NCBI RefSeq assembly: GCF_900184735.1
Contig: NZ_LT855386.1
Location: 124,001 to 188,000 of the forward strand
Origin: Paucisalibacillus globulus
GTDB lineage: Bacteria > Bacillota > Bacilli > Bacillales > Amphibacillaceae
DNA length: 64,000 bases
Direction of reading: 5' to 3'
Made by a program: the position numbers and the translations under genes
Part shown: positions 1 to 9,630 of the stretch, in pieces
Position numbering within the stretch: the stretch's first letter is position 1
Layout of the letters: each line of letters starts with the position of its first letter
Notes under the pieces: model-generated
Told to the model about the DNA's origin: nothing
Database searches by the model: none
What the model saw: the letters and a program-made list of their open reading frames with translations, nothing else

Positions 1-489
1 CACCTATAAATACCATTGTGGTGGGATGCTTTAGCTTTGCCCTATTAATCTTAGGTGAACGCACACTCACATTTGAATCTGATAGATTTACTTTAGAAGC
101 AGCAATTACCTTATTAATAATTTCATGTTCAATTGTTGTAATATCAAGTGAAATCGAACCAGATGGCTTAGGGATAAAGTCTACTGCGCCGTTCGTGATA
201 GCTTTCATTGTATTGATTGTTCCATCCTTGGTCAGACTAGACAACATTACAACGGGTACCGGATGCTGTTCCATAATATGCTCTAAAGCAGTTATGCCAT
301 CCATGATTGGCATTTCGACATCAAGAGTGACTACATCTGGTGATAGCTCTATTATCTTTTTTAACCCATCTACCCCATTCCTTGCTGTTGAAATAACTTG
401 TATTCGGTTATCAGTTTCTAATATATCTGAAATCATCTTGCGCATAAATGCAGAATCATCGATTACAATTACACGAATGGGAGTCATAA
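1..489 (-). CDS. cheB: Chemotaxis protein-glutamate methylesterase CheB (N-terminal part, cut by window edge)
   Basis: Response-regulator methylesterase that removes methyl groups from chemoreceptors when phosphorylated by CheA. Only the first 163 codons are inside the window. They form a receiver domain: acidic pair D10-D11, phospho-acceptor D56 in TLDVEMPIMDG, and the conserved lysine in FIPKPSG. The linker and the esterase domain lie beyond position 1. The ATG lies 2 bp after the ylxH stop, as in the B. subtilis fla/che operon, where cheB follows ylxH. The receiver alone could be another regulator, but operon position makes CheB very likely. Confidence 0.92.
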
Positions 490-491
490 CC

Positions 492-1361
492 TCACCTTCC
501 TCTATTGCCTAAAAGACCTTTTAGTCTTTCCACAAATGTAGAAGATTCCTTTACATTAATGGCTACTTGTCTATCTCGATAGTTTTCAGTTAATTGTTTA
601 ATTGATTTTGCAATATTAGATTTATTATTCTGAATTGCAAAAGGAGCTTGTCGAATTACTGCTGACGTTACAGCCTTATCTTCCGGAAGAATCCCAAGAA
701 ATTTTATATTAACTCCTAAAAACTGTGCAATAAGTTTTTGGAACCGGTTAACTGTCATCAAGCCCTTCTTTACATTGTCAGAACGATTTAACACAACATA
801 TATTGGCATTGTTTTCTTGAAACCAATAATAAATTTTATCATACTATATGCATCAGTTATTGAAGTTGGCTCTGGTGTTGTTATAACAATACATTCATCT
901 GATGCAAGAACAAAATCAATACTTCCGTGTGTAGCTCCAGCACCCATATCAAATATGATATAATCATATTTCTTTATAACTTCATTGTATTGCATTAAGA
1001 AATAATCCATTTTTTGTTGATTAATGGAAAATAATGTAGAGAGTCCTGAGCCACCAGCAATGTAATGTAGGTTATTTGGACCTAGTTCCATAATATCATA
1101 AATAGGTAATTCGTCCTCTAGCATATCAACAATTGTCTTTTTTGCTTGTAAACCTAGCAAGATGTCAACATTACCCATGCCAATATCCAAATCCACTAAC
1201 AGGACTTTTTGCCCTTGATTACAAAGTTCTAATGAAAAGTTAACGGCGATATTTGACTTTCCAACACCACCCTTTCCACTAACAAAAGAAATCGTTTTAG
1301 CTTGTTTTACATTATTTATTTCGAGCTTTCTTCGTAAACTCTCCGCTTGATCAGGAATCAA
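492..1361 (-). CDS. ylxH: MinD-like ATPase YlxH/FlhG, flagellar number regulator
   Basis: ParA/MinD-superfamily ATPase of 289 residues that works with the GTPase FlhF to set the position and number of flagella. A deviant Walker A, KGGVGKS, spans residues 30-36, followed by DLDIGMGNVD (switch I type) and FDMGAGATHG in place of a Walker B/switch II. A short basic N-terminal stretch (about residues 1-22) precedes the ATPase core; in FlhG proteins this end carries the FlhF-activating helix. The start overlaps the flhF end by 11 bp, which suggests translational coupling. Length and position match the B. subtilis gene. Confidence 0.95.
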   Translation of the reverse strand: MIPDQAESLRRKLEINNVKQAKTISFVSGKGGVGKSNIAVNFSLELCNQGQKVLLVDLDIGMGNVDILLGLQAKKTIVDMLEDELPIYDIMELGPNNLHYIAGGSGLSTLFSINQQKMDYFLMQYNEVIKKYDYIIFDMGAGATHGSIDFVLASDECIVITTPEPTSITDAYSMIKFIIGFKKTMPIYVVLNRSDNVKKGLMTVNRFQKLIAQFLGVNIKFLGILPEDKAVTSAVIRQAPFAIQNNKSNIAKSIKQLTENYRDRQVAINVKESSTFVERLKGLLGNRGR

Positions 1362-2475
1362 TTAAATCACCCACTATATAATTACTTATAATTTCTTTTG
1401 ATGGCTCAACTAAATTATCAGGTACCTCTTGACCATTTGTAATATAAGCAATTCCTTTTTGGTGAGCTAGAGGTAGATTGAGTAAACTACCATACTGTCT
1501 AGTTTCATCTACTTTAGTAAATATTAGGGCTTTAATGTTTACATGACGGAAACTGTGATAAATATCGTTAATATCTCTCGGTTTAGCTGTTAAGGAAAGG
1601 ACGAGATAGTTTTCAACATTTTCTGCCTCAACGATATTTTGAGTTAACTCTTTTACATACTGCTCATCTCGATAATTCCTACCTGCAGTATCAACTAGAA
1701 TTAAATCGTATCCCTTTAGCTTCTGTATCGCATTACGATAATCCTCTATTGAGTAGACTACCTCAACAGGGGTGTCTAGTATTTTCGCATAAGTTTTAAG
1801 TTGTTCAATAGCTGCAATTCGGTACGTATCCATTGTAATAAAGGCTACCTTCCGATTTTCTTGTAATATAGACTTTGCTGCAACCTTTGCCAAGGTTGTT
1901 GTTTTTCCCACTCCAGTCGGTCCTACAAAATGAACAACCCTTGCTGTAGGAGAAATTCCTTGAAATGATAGCTCATCTAATTGTGCTTCTATTTCTCTTT
2001 TTACTTCAGTTATAATAACGGAAGAGGTTGGAGATACCTGATTTTCTTCTAGCTTCTTTAATACATTTTCAATAATTGTAGTTGCAATGTCTTCCTCAAT
2101 TTCTTGGTCTAGCAAGTATTGAAAAATGACTTGGAAATCTGGTGCGAATTTAAAACTATTCGCTTGTAATGATTGTTGCTCTAGGATCCGTCGCATATGT
2201 TTCATCTCATTAATAAGTTCAGTCTCCATTTGTCCTTTTTGGTTCTTCTCCATAGCCTGGGGATTCTTTAGGGTATTGGTCATCGACTGCTTCTTTGGAA
2301 CTGGACTTGGATCAAGGGCTGCTACAACTTCTATTTTTCTTTTTTGAAAGAATCCTAAGAAGCCGCCATCTTGAATTTCCTTTGAACTAAGGATAACTGC
2401 GTCAGCTCCTAGTTCTTTACGTATCAGTTTCATAGCCTCTGGCATTGTCGGTGCTGTATATTTTTTTACTTTCAT
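1351..2475 (-). CDS. flhF: Flagellar SRP-type GTPase FlhF
   Basis: GTPase of the Ffh/FtsY/FlhF family that marks the site of flagellar assembly. The N-terminal B domain (to about residue 120, containing a basic, proline-rich stretch) is followed by the N domain and a G domain with P-loop [21 protein letters not shown] and TKVDE motifs. It has 374 residues, close to the family norm. Its ATG overlaps the flhA stop by 4 bp, so it is probably translated by coupling from flhA. Confidence 0.96.
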   Translation of the reverse strand: MKVKKYTAPTMPEAMKLIRKELGADAVILSSKEIQDGGFLGFFQKRKIEVVAALDPSPVPKKQSMTNTLKNPQAMEKNQKGQMETELINEMKHMRRILEQQSLQANSFKFAPDFQVIFQYLLDQEIEEDIATTIIENVLKKLEENQVSPTSSVIITEVKREIEAQLDELSFQGISPTARVVHFVGPTGVGKTTTLAKVAAKSILQENRKVAFITMDTYRIAAIEQLKTYAKILDTPVEVVYSIEDYRNAIQKLKGYDLILVDTAGRNYRDEQYVKELTQNIVEAENVENYLVLSLTAKPRDINDIYHSFRHVNIKALIFTKVDETRQYGSLLNLPLAHQKGIAYITNGQEVPDNLVEPSKEIISNYIVGDLIDS

Positions 2476-4508
2476 GCTACATTCACCACTCCAACACTTT
2501 GTACTTGTACTGTCGGTTCTAATTCGTTATACGATAAGACGATTACTTGAGGTAAGAAGCGATCTAGCAATTGTTTTAAATACATTCGAATTGCTGGTGA
2601 GCACAAGATAATGGCATTTTCTTCTTGAAGTGTTAATTTCTCCACTTCATCGTTAATTGCTTTGATAATCAATTGTTGTGTTTCTGGGTCTAATGCTAAA
2701 TAATTACCGTGCTCTGTTGTTTGTATACTTTCAGCAATTTTCTTCTCTACTTTACCGGAAACTGTAATTACCTTCATCGAATTATCTGGATTAGCATACT
2801 GCTTAGTTAATTGAGAAGAGAGTGCTTGTCTAACATATTCTCCTAGTAGTTCAGGGTCATTTGTTAACTTACTAAAATCGGCTAATGTCTCAAAAATAAT
2901 AGGTAAGTTACGAACAGAGACATTTTCTCGTAATAATTTTGCCAAGACCTTTTGTATATCCCCAATTGCAAGTGGTTCCGGTGTAACCTCTTCCACTAAA
3001 ATTGGATAATTTTCTTTCAAATGGTCGACAAGCTCTTTCGTTTCCTGTCTTCCTAATAGGGTATGCGCATGGCGTTTAATTACCTCTGTAATATGTGTAG
3101 AGACTACAGAAGGTGGGTCAACTACCGTATAACCTGATAATTCGGCTTCATCTTTAAGGTCTTCACTAATCCATTTGGCAGGTAAACCGAATGCTGGTTC
3201 CATCGTATCTATACCTTCAATTAAGTCGTTATCCATATCGGGAGTCATTGCTAAATAATGATCAAGAAGTATCTCACCAGTAGCAACTTCATTACCTTTT
3301 ACTTTTAAACGATACTCATTTGGATTCAATTGGATATTATCCCGAATGCGTACAACTGGAATAACGATACCAAGTTCAATTGCTAATTGCCTACGAATCA
3401 TTATTACACGATCAAGCAAGTCCCCACCCTGTTTAGTATCAACTAAAGGAATAAGGGCATATCCGAATTCAAATTCAATCGGATCCATACTAAGTAAGTT
3501 GATGACATTTTCTTGGGTCTTCATTGCTGTACCTTCCGCTTGTTCTTCTTCTTCCTCAGTCTCCACAATAGGCTGCTTCTGTCTTTGCATCATTAGAAAA
3601 GCACTTCCAGCAAGTACTACAGCAATTGTTGTGGTAAGAAAAAAGTTTATCGGAGTTAAACCTAATAAGAATATTGTACCCGCAGCTATAAATAATAACT
3701 TTGGATATTGTACTAATTGTTGGGCAACATCCGTACCTAAGTTATTACCTGTCGCGGAACTACGTGTTACAACTATCCCAGTAGCTGTTGAGATTAATAA
3801 TGCAGGAATCTGACTCACTAACCCATCACCCACAGTTAATCTCATATACGTGTCAATTGCTTCCCCGAAGGAGAATCCCATTTGAGTCATACCAATAATC
3901 AATCCAAAAATTATGTTAATAAGTACGATAATAATCCCTGCAATCGCATCTCCCTTAACAAATTTACTGGCACCATCCATTGAACCATGAAAATCCGCTT
4001 CATTTTCAACCTTTTTACGTCTATCTTTCGCTTCCTGTTCGGAAATAAGCCCTGCATTTAAATCTGCATCAATACTCATTTGCTTACCAGGCATTGCATC
4101 CAAGGAGAATCTGGCTGCTACTTCTGATACACGTTCAGATCCCTTTGTAATAACTAAAAAGTTAATAATAACTAATATAATGAAAACAACAAATCCAACT
4201 AGTGGATTATCCCCAATTACAAAGGTACCAAATGTATCTACTACTCCCCCTGCATCCGCTTCACTTAAAATGGATCTTGTCGTAGAAACATTAAGTGCAA
4301 GCCTAAACAGTGTTAGTAACAAAAGAAGCGTTGGGAAAACCGAAAATTGTAACGGTTCTTGTGTATTCATGGATACTAAAAGTACAATTAAGGCAAGAAT
4401 TATATTAATCAAAATAAATACACTTAATAGCCATCCTGGTAGTGGGATGACTAACATTACAACAACTAAAATTACGGCAATTAAAACGGATAAATCACGG
4501 GCTTTCAT
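2472..4508 (-). CDS. flhA: Flagellar export gate protein FlhA
   Basis: Inner-membrane core of the flagellar type III export gate, 678 residues. About eight hydrophobic segments fill the first 310 residues, with the conserved FHIPEP-family loop (AARFSLDAMPGKQMSIDADLN) between them. A soluble C-terminal domain that docks chaperone-substrate complexes follows an acidic linker (ETEEEEEQAE). It lies 20 bp downstream of flhB and 4 bp into flhF, as in the canonical operon. Confidence 0.98.
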   Translation of the reverse strand: MKARDLSVLIAVILVVVMLVIPLPGWLLSVFILINIILALIVLLVSMNTQEPLQFSVFPTLLLLLTLFRLALNVSTTRSILSEADAGGVVDTFGTFVIGDNPLVGFVVFIILVIINFLVITKGSERVSEVAARFSLDAMPGKQMSIDADLNAGLISEQEAKDRRKKVENEADFHGSMDGASKFVKGDAIAGIIIVLINIIFGLIIGMTQMGFSFGEAIDTYMRLTVGDGLVSQIPALLISTATGIVVTRSSATGNNLGTDVAQQLVQYPKLLFIAAGTIFLLGLTPINFFLTTTIAVVLAGSAFLMMQRQKQPIVETEEEEEQAEGTAMKTQENVINLLSMDPIEFEFGYALIPLVDTKQGGDLLDRVIMIRRQLAIELGIVIPVVRIRDNIQLNPNEYRLKVKGNEVATGEILLDHYLAMTPDMDNDLIEGIDTMEPAFGLPAKWISEDLKDEAELSGYTVVDPPSVVSTHITEVIKRHAHTLLGRQETKELVDHLKENYPILVEEVTPEPLAIGDIQKVLAKLLRENVSVRNLPIIFETLADFSKLTNDPELLGEYVRQALSSQLTKQYANPDNSMKVITVSGKVEKKIAESIQTTEHGNYLALDPETQQLIIKAINDEVEKLTLQEENAIILCSPAIRMYLKQLLDRFLPQVIVLSYNELEPTVQVQSVGVVNVA

Positions 4509-4528
4509 GGATGTCTCTCCTTACCTGC

Positions 4529-5608
4529 TTAAAGTTTTTTCTCCATTCGATATACATAAGCAAGTACTTCTGCTACTGCTTGATAGAATTCTTCAGGAAT
4601 TGCCTCACCTATTTCTACTGAGGCGTAAAGCGACCTTGCTAATGGTCTGTTTTCCACTGTCACGACATGATTTGCTTTAGCTATTTCTTTTATTTTAAAA
4701 GCAATGTGATCAACACCTTTGGCTATTACATAAGGTGCGCTTGCTTTATTTTCATCATATTTAATGGCAATAGCAAAATGCGTCGGGTTGGTAATAACTA
4801 CATCCGCATTTGGAATCTCACTCATCATACGACGCATTGCTATCTGCCGTTGTTTTTCCTTAATTTTTGATTTAATCAAAGGATCCCCTTCGATATTTTT
4901 ATATTCATCTCTAATATCTTGTTTAGACATACGGATATTTTTTTCAAAGTCAAAGCGTTGGTATGCATAGTCAAAAACTGCAAGTATCAGTAAAGCGATA
5001 GTAGCTGCAATTCCCATAATAAGGGTAACTCTTCCAAAAAAAGAAAGTGCACTTTCTACATTTTTAAAGGCAACCATCATCATTTCGTCTTTATACATCC
5101 AGATGACGAAGAATGTAACCGTTCCAATAATCACAATTTTCAAAAGAGACTTAAGCAACTCCACTAGTGCTCGAATTGAAAAAATACGCTTAGCTCCTTG
5201 GATTGGATCAATTTTCTTCAAATCGAATTTTAAAGGCTCTGTTGTAAATAAAAAACCAATTTGCATTAAATTAGATGCAACTCCTGCAATTATGGCAATC
5301 AACATGACTGGTCCTACGATTTTCGCAAACTGGATAATACTTTCAGTAAAGATTTGAAATACGGAGGTCTCTGTAAGCTCCCAGTTTAGATATTCAGTAA
5401 ATGTATGTTGGAATAATGCAAGCATATTATCCTTCATTAAACCAGCAAATACCGCCATTAAGATAAATACGAACAACAATAGAAATGCGGTATTTACATC
5501 TTGACTTTTGGCTACTCTTCCCTTTTTTCGTTCATCATTTCTTCGTTTAGGGGTTGCTTTTTCTGTTTTTTCACCTGCAAAATATTGTAAATCCAACTTA
5601 AGTTGCAA
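4529..5608 (-). CDS. flhB: Flagellar export switch protein FlhB
   Basis: Export-gate protein that switches substrate specificity from rod/hook to filament proteins. It has four hydrophobic helices between about residues 40 and 215, and a cytoplasmic domain with the autocleavage motif NPTH at residues 274-277. It has 359 residues, as usual. The gene begins 3 bp after fliR. The window also holds a 93-residue FlhB C-terminal-domain homologue (ylqH, 31749..32030) outside the operon. Confidence 0.98.
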   Translation of the reverse strand: MQLKLDLQYFAGEKTEKATPKRRNDERKKGRVAKSQDVNTAFLLLFVFILMAVFAGLMKDNMLALFQHTFTEYLNWELTETSVFQIFTESIIQFAKIVGPVMLIAIIAGVASNLMQIGFLFTTEPLKFDLKKIDPIQGAKRIFSIRALVELLKSLLKIVIIGTVTFFVIWMYKDEMMMVAFKNVESALSFFGRVTLIMGIAATIALLILAVFDYAYQRFDFEKNIRMSKQDIRDEYKNIEGDPLIKSKIKEKQRQIAMRRMMSEIPNADVVITNPTHFAIAIKYDENKASAPYVIAKGVDHIAFKIKEIAKANHVVTVENRPLARSLYASVEIGEAIPEEFYQAVAEVLAYVYRMEKKL

Positions 5609-5611
5609 AAC

Positions 5612-6391
5612 TTAAGCACCCCCAAATAACTTCATAAGTCCTTGCATCCCTGAAAACATCGCTTCAAATAGATTTTTTGCAAGAATGATATATAGACTAA
5701 GAAAGACTAAAATAGCTACAAAACTTACCAATATTTTCAATGGTAATCCGACTACAAATACATTAAGCTGCGGTACTGTTCTCGATATAATTCCTAAAGC
5801 AACATCAACTAAAAATAAGCACCCAACAATAGGTATTGATATTTGGAAAGCTATCAGAAACATATTATTGAACACTTTTATAACAAATTCTGCGATATTA
5901 CCATCATGAAATGGTATAAAGGCATCTAATGGTATAAATGTATAGCTATTAACAATCCCATCTATTAATAAATGATGACCATCAACCGATAATAAAAATA
6001 AGAGTGCAATAATATAAAAGTACTGTCCAGTAAGTGGACTTTGTGCACCAGTCTGCGGATCCATTACATTAGCGATTGCAAAGCCCATTTGGAAATCGAT
6101 AAACCCTCCAGCAACTTGTACGGCAGAAATAATGATATAGCCAATAAGTCCTACTAACACACCAACAAGAAGCTCTTTTATAATCATAAAGAAATACATC
6201 TCATCAATGACAATTGCAGTTGTATCGACTGTATATAGGATAATAAAAGCTAAAAAGACGCTTATCCCAATTCGAAAAGGTAATGGAATGGTACGATAAG
6301 AAAATAAAGGCATCGTAACAAAGAATCCTAATACACGTACCAAAATCAGTAAAAATATTGGTAAACTATTGACATTAATTAACTCTAACAT
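5612..6391 (-). CDS. fliR: Flagellar export gate protein FliR
   Basis: Membrane component of the FliPQR export channel, 259 residues. It is hydrophobic throughout, with about six transmembrane segments and the family stretch GFAIANVMDPQTGAQSPLTG near residue 110. It sits between fliQ (3 bp upstream) and flhB (3 bp downstream), so fliQ-fliR-flhB is almost gap-free. The length and the order match B. subtilis. Confidence 0.97.
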   Translation of the reverse strand: MLELINVNSLPIFLLILVRVLGFFVTMPLFSYRTIPLPFRIGISVFLAFIILYTVDTTAIVIDEMYFFMIIKELLVGVLVGLIGYIIISAVQVAGGFIDFQMGFAIANVMDPQTGAQSPLTGQYFYIIALLFLLSVDGHHLLIDGIVNSYTFIPLDAFIPFHDGNIAEFVIKVFNNMFLIAFQISIPIVGCLFLVDVALGIISRTVPQLNVFVVGLPLKILVSFVAILVFLSLYIILAKNLFEAMFSGMQGLMKLFGGA

Positions 6392-6394
6392 GAT

Positions 6395-6664
6395 TTATCC
6401 TGCAAACCGATTCAAGTTTTGAAATATATCTGCTGTGAATTCTACTATAGTAGAAAGCATCCATGGACCAAAAAATAACACACCAACTAAAACAGCTACA
6501 ATTTTCGGGATAAAAGCAAGGGTTTGTTCCTGAATCTGAGTGGTTGCTTGAAAAATACTTACCAGTAATCCAACTGCAAGGGCCAAGATTAGCAGTGGAC
6601 CCGTAATAAGAAGTACAGTATATATTCCTTTCTCTGCTAAAGCTAGAACAAATTCACTACTCAT
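6395..6664 (-). CDS. fliQ: Flagellar export gate protein FliQ
   Basis: Small subunit of the FliPQR channel: 89 residues with two transmembrane hairpin helices (about residues 15-40 and 50-75) and the conserved ATTQIQEQTL loop. It is preceded by an AAGGAGGGG-type ribosome binding site. It follows fliP by 36 bp. Confidence 0.97.
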   Translation of the reverse strand: MSSEFVLALAEKGIYTVLLITGPLLILALAVGLLVSIFQATTQIQEQTLAFIPKIVAVLVGVLFFGPWMLSTIVEFTADIFQNLNRFAG

Positions 6665-6700
6665 CCTTTTAACCCCTCCTTTAAATTAGCTCATCTTTAG

Positions 6701-7366
6701 TTAGTAACCTGTTAGTAATGAGTGTGTAATTAAATACCAACCATCTACCATGACAAACAGTAATATTTTAAATGGTAAGGAGATCATTACCGGTGGTAAC
6801 ATCATCATCCCCATTGACATTAAGATACTCGCTACTGCCATATCAATAATTAAAAATGGTATAAATATCATAAATCCCATTTGAAAGGCTGTCTTTAATT
6901 CACTGATTGCAAATGCTGGTACTAATGCAGTTAGAGGTATATCCTGAATACTTTCTGGTGTCTCTATTTCTGCATAGCTCAAAAACAATGCTAAATCCTT
7001 TTGCCTAGTGTGTTCAGCCATGAATTCCTTCATTGGTGCACTTGTAAGTTCGTATGCTTCATCTAGCGTAATCTCTTCATTAAATAATGGCTGTAATCCT
7101 TCTTCATAAACCTCACTAAAAGTTGGTGCCATAATAAAGAAAGTTAAAAATAATGCTAGTCCAATTAAGACTTGATTCGGTGGCATTTGCTGTGTTGCAA
7201 GGGAAGTTCTAACAAATGACAAAACAATAATAATTCGTGTAAAACTTGTCATTAATATTAAAATCCCGGGTGCCAATGAAAAAACAGTTAACAGTAATAT
7301 TAGTTTTATGGATGTTGAAACATTGGTAGGATCTGAACTAGAAAACATATCGATAAATTCATTCAT
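6701..7366 (-). CDS. fliP: Flagellar export gate protein FliP
   Basis: Channel-forming subunit of the flagellar export gate, 221 residues, the same length as B. subtilis FliP. Hydrophobic segments lie near residues 20-45, 65-80, 155-175 and 185-215; the central soluble loop includes FMAEHTRQKDL, and the end carries the MMLPPVMISLPFKILLF signature. Its start overlaps the end of fliZ by 8 bp. This form starts at the first hydrophobic segment and has no long cleaved leader, as usual in Firmicutes. Confidence 0.97.
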   Translation of the reverse strand: MNEFIDMFSSSDPTNVSTSIKLILLLTVFSLAPGILILMTSFTRIIIVLSFVRTSLATQQMPPNQVLIGLALFLTFFIMAPTFSEVYEEGLQPLFNEEITLDEAYELTSAPMKEFMAEHTRQKDLALFLSYAEIETPESIQDIPLTALVPAFAISELKTAFQMGFMIFIPFLIIDMAVASILMSMGMMMLPPVMISLPFKILLFVMVDGWYLITHSLLTGY

Positions 7367-8048
7367 GTTTATCTTCCTTCTCGGTATGCTTATTCATTAA
7401 ACTCTTTCTGTTTTGCTTTAACTTTTCTAGTTCGTTCGAAAAAAGATTTTTGAAATCCACACCAGTACCGCTATCCTCTGAATTTGATTTACTTTTGAAT
7501 ATAGAAAGGATATTCTCTGGTTTAAATTCAGGTTGTTCTTGATAGCTCTTCATAATCTCCTCTTTCAAATCCTCATCTTCTAACACCTCAAGAAGTTGAA
7601 CATTTTCTCCTACCCCAACTAGATATAACTTATTACCAACACGAACAATTTGTATAGATTTACTTGGACCAACTGCAATGCCACCAAGATTTTCTAATGC
7701 TCTAACTTTATTAAAAATTTTATTACGTTTATTCAGGAACTTTAGTAATAAATAAATAAGTGCAAGAATCAAGAATAAAGCAAAAACCATTTGTATTAAA
7801 TTAAAAATTAAGGAACTATTATTTAAAGCCTCGTCCTCGGAAGAGCCAGAATTAACCTCTTCAGGAGATAGTATACTGTCATCAGTTTCTGGGCTTTCAT
7901 TACCTTTTTGCTCAGAGTCTTGATCACTATTTTCAAACATGTCTTTCACTGTATCTCCATCAGCTTGAACATATATAGGGGATACTAAGAGGAATAAAAC
8001 AAACCCAATAAGCATCCCCAACAATTTTTTATTACGCAACTTTTTCAC
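7359..8048 (-). CDS. fliZ: Flagellar biosynthetic protein FliZ/FliO
   Basis: FliO-family membrane protein that helps assemble the FliP ring. A GTG start at 8048 is preferred because it lies beyond the cheY stop. A TTG at 8084 in the same frame would lie inside cheY and lacks a ribosome binding site. It has an N-terminal signal peptide ending near VQADGD, an acidic, serine-rich extracytoplasmic stretch, one transmembrane helix (FNLIQMVFALFLILALIYLLL) and a basic, charged cytoplasmic tail. The B. subtilis homologue is called FliZ, although it is unrelated to enterobacterial FliZ. Confidence 0.88.
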   Translation of the reverse strand: MKKLRNKKLLGMLIGFVLFLLVSPIYVQADGDTVKDMFENSDQDSEQKGNESPETDDSILSPEEVNSGSSEDEALNNSSLIFNLIQMVFALFLILALIYLLLKFLNKRNKIFNKVRALENLGGIAVGPSKSIQIVRVGNKLYLVGVGENVQLLEVLEDEDLKEEIMKSYQEQPEFKPENILSIFKSKSNSEDSGTGVDFKNLFSNELEKLKQNRKSLMNKHTEKEDKHE

Positions 8049-8055
8049 TCGTTTC

Positions 8056-8418
8056 TTAATCCAAGGCTTTCTGGATAGCTTCAATTACTCTATCTGCTTG
8101 GAACGGTTTCACAATAAAATCCTTTGCACCAGCTTGAATAGCATCAATAACCATTGCTTGCTGCCCCATCGCAGAACACATAATAACTTTAGCATTTGGA
8201 TTTACTTCTCTAATATTCTTAAGAGCAGAAATTCCATCCATCTCAGGCATCGTTATATCCATTGTTACTAAGTCCGGTGTCAATTCCTTATATAATTCCA
8301 CCGCTTGCATACCATCTTGGGCTTCTCCTACTACTTCAAAACCATTTTTTGTTAAAATATCTTTAATCATCATTCGCATAAAAGCGGCGTCATCTACAAT
8401 TAGAATGCGTTTACTCAT
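8056..8418 (-). CDS. cheY: Chemotaxis response regulator CheY
   Basis: Single-domain response regulator, 120 residues. D9-D10 form the acidic pocket, D54 (TMDITMPEMDG) is the phosphorylation site and K104 (IVKPF) the conserved lysine. Phospho-CheY binds the motor switch (FliM/FliY). It lies between fliY and fliZ exactly as in B. subtilis, with a GGAGG ribosome binding site. Confidence 0.98.
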   Translation of the reverse strand: MSKRILIVDDAAFMRMMIKDILTKNGFEVVGEAQDGMQAVELYKELTPDLVTMDITMPEMDGISALKNIREVNPNAKVIMCSAMGQQAMVIDAIQAGAKDFIVKPFQADRVIEAIQKALD

Positions 8419-8439
8419 GTCAACTTCCTCCTTGTTTGT

Positions 8440-9630
8440 TTATTTCAGCTTCAAAAGTCTATCGGATTGACTAATAATATCTGTCACTCTTACTCCAAAA
8501 TTTTCATCAATAACAACTACTTCACCTTGAGCGATTAATTTCTCATTTACTAAGATATCAACGGGCTCTCCAGCGAGTTTATCTAATTCAATAATAGATC
8601 CTGAAGTTAAATCTAAGATATCTTTAACACTTCGCTTCGTTCTCCCTAGCTCAACCGTAACCTTTAGTGGTATATCAAGTAGCATATCAAGGTTTCTATG
8701 TTGATTAACAATCGGTTCTTGTGGTTCGAAGCTTGAGAACTCCGCCCCTTGTATATTTGTTTTATTAAGGCTAGCTGTATTCCCAACCATTTGCGGTTCA
8801 CTTTGACTTGTAAATTGAGTGTTGCTTAGAACTTGTGACTGCTCCATCATGGTTGCTTCAGGTTGTATGTTTTCTTGGTACATAAATGGTTTCTCCAAAG
8901 GTTCTACTGCTACAGCTGACTCCATTTGACTGCCTTGATTCAAATGTAATAGTTCCTCAACCAATTGTTTTGCAAATTGAACTGGCATCAATTGCATGAT
9001 ATTGGAATCAATTAAATCACCAACTTTTAGTTGGAAGGAAACTTTTACACAAACATCATCAGTAGATTTTTCTGCGCTATCTCCTACTCTTGCCTGTGAA
9101 ATAGACGGTGGTGAAATATCAACTCTCTTTTCAAAGACGGTTGACATACTTGTTGCTGCAGCACCCATCATTTGATTCATTGCTTCTTGAACTGCACTTA
9201 GATGAATCTCATTTAAATCACCGAATGGACCTTGTCCTGTACCACCTAGCATGATATCTGATATTACTGCTGCGTCATCTTTCTTAATGATGAGAACATT
9301 TTTACCAGTAAAGCCTTCTACATAATTAACTTGGATACTTACATGCTCAAATTGAAAGACGTCTTGTTTTTCATTGTTAGAGATTATATCAACTTTAGGA
9401 GTTGTAATTTCCACCTTTTGATTCAGAAGCGTTGAAAGTGTAGTTGCAGAGCTTCCAAATGAAATGTTTCCAATTTCACCTAGTGTATCAATCTCTATCG
9501 TTGTAAGGTAATCACTCATAGTAAGAGTAGCGTTTGTTTGTTCACTTTGATTGCTATCGGAATCCTCATCTGCTCCTATCTTTAATAGAGCATCAATCTC
9601 ATCCTGGGAAAGCATTCCATCACTCATCAT
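8440..9630 (-). CDS. fliY: Flagellar motor switch phosphatase FliY
   Basis: Gram-positive motor-switch component that also dephosphorylates CheY-P, 396 residues. The N-terminal LSQDEIDALL motif is the CheY-P-binding peptide shared with FliM. A CheC/FliM-like middle domain has two EIGNISFGSSAT-type helices. A long, glutamine-rich, low-complexity linker (about residues 230-305) leads to a C-terminal SpoA/FliN domain. Its ATG overlaps the fliM stop (ATGA), and the GGGAGGAG ribosome binding site lies inside fliM. Confidence 0.97.
   Translation of the reverse strand: MMSDGMLSQDEIDALLKIGADEDSDSNQSEQTNATLTMSDYLTTIEIDTLGEIGNISFGSSATTLSTLLNQKVEITTPKVDIISNNEKQDVFQFEHVSIQVNYVEGFTGKNVLIIKKDDAAVISDIMLGGTGQGPFGDLNEIHLSAVQEAMNQMMGAAATSMSTVFEKRVDISPPSISQARVGDSAEKSTDDVCVKVSFQLKVGDLIDSNIMQLMPVQFAKQLVEELLHLNQGSQMESAVAVEPLEKPFMYQENIQPEATMMEQSQVLSNTQFTSQSEPQMVGNTASLNKTNIQGAEFSSFEPQEPIVNQHRNLDMLLDIPLKVTVELGRTKRSVKDILDLTSGSIIELDKLAGEPVDILVNEKLIAQGEVVVIDENFGVRVTDIISQSDRLLKLK

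Noticed and set aside
18-512. 164-codon plus-strand open frame over cheB
   Set aside because: It is the antisense of the CheB receiver domain, whose motifs are clear on the minus strand.
3346-3813. 155-codon plus-strand open frame inside flhA
   Set aside because: Antisense shadow of flhA with no start signal; the same holds for the other long plus-strand frames within minus-strand genes.
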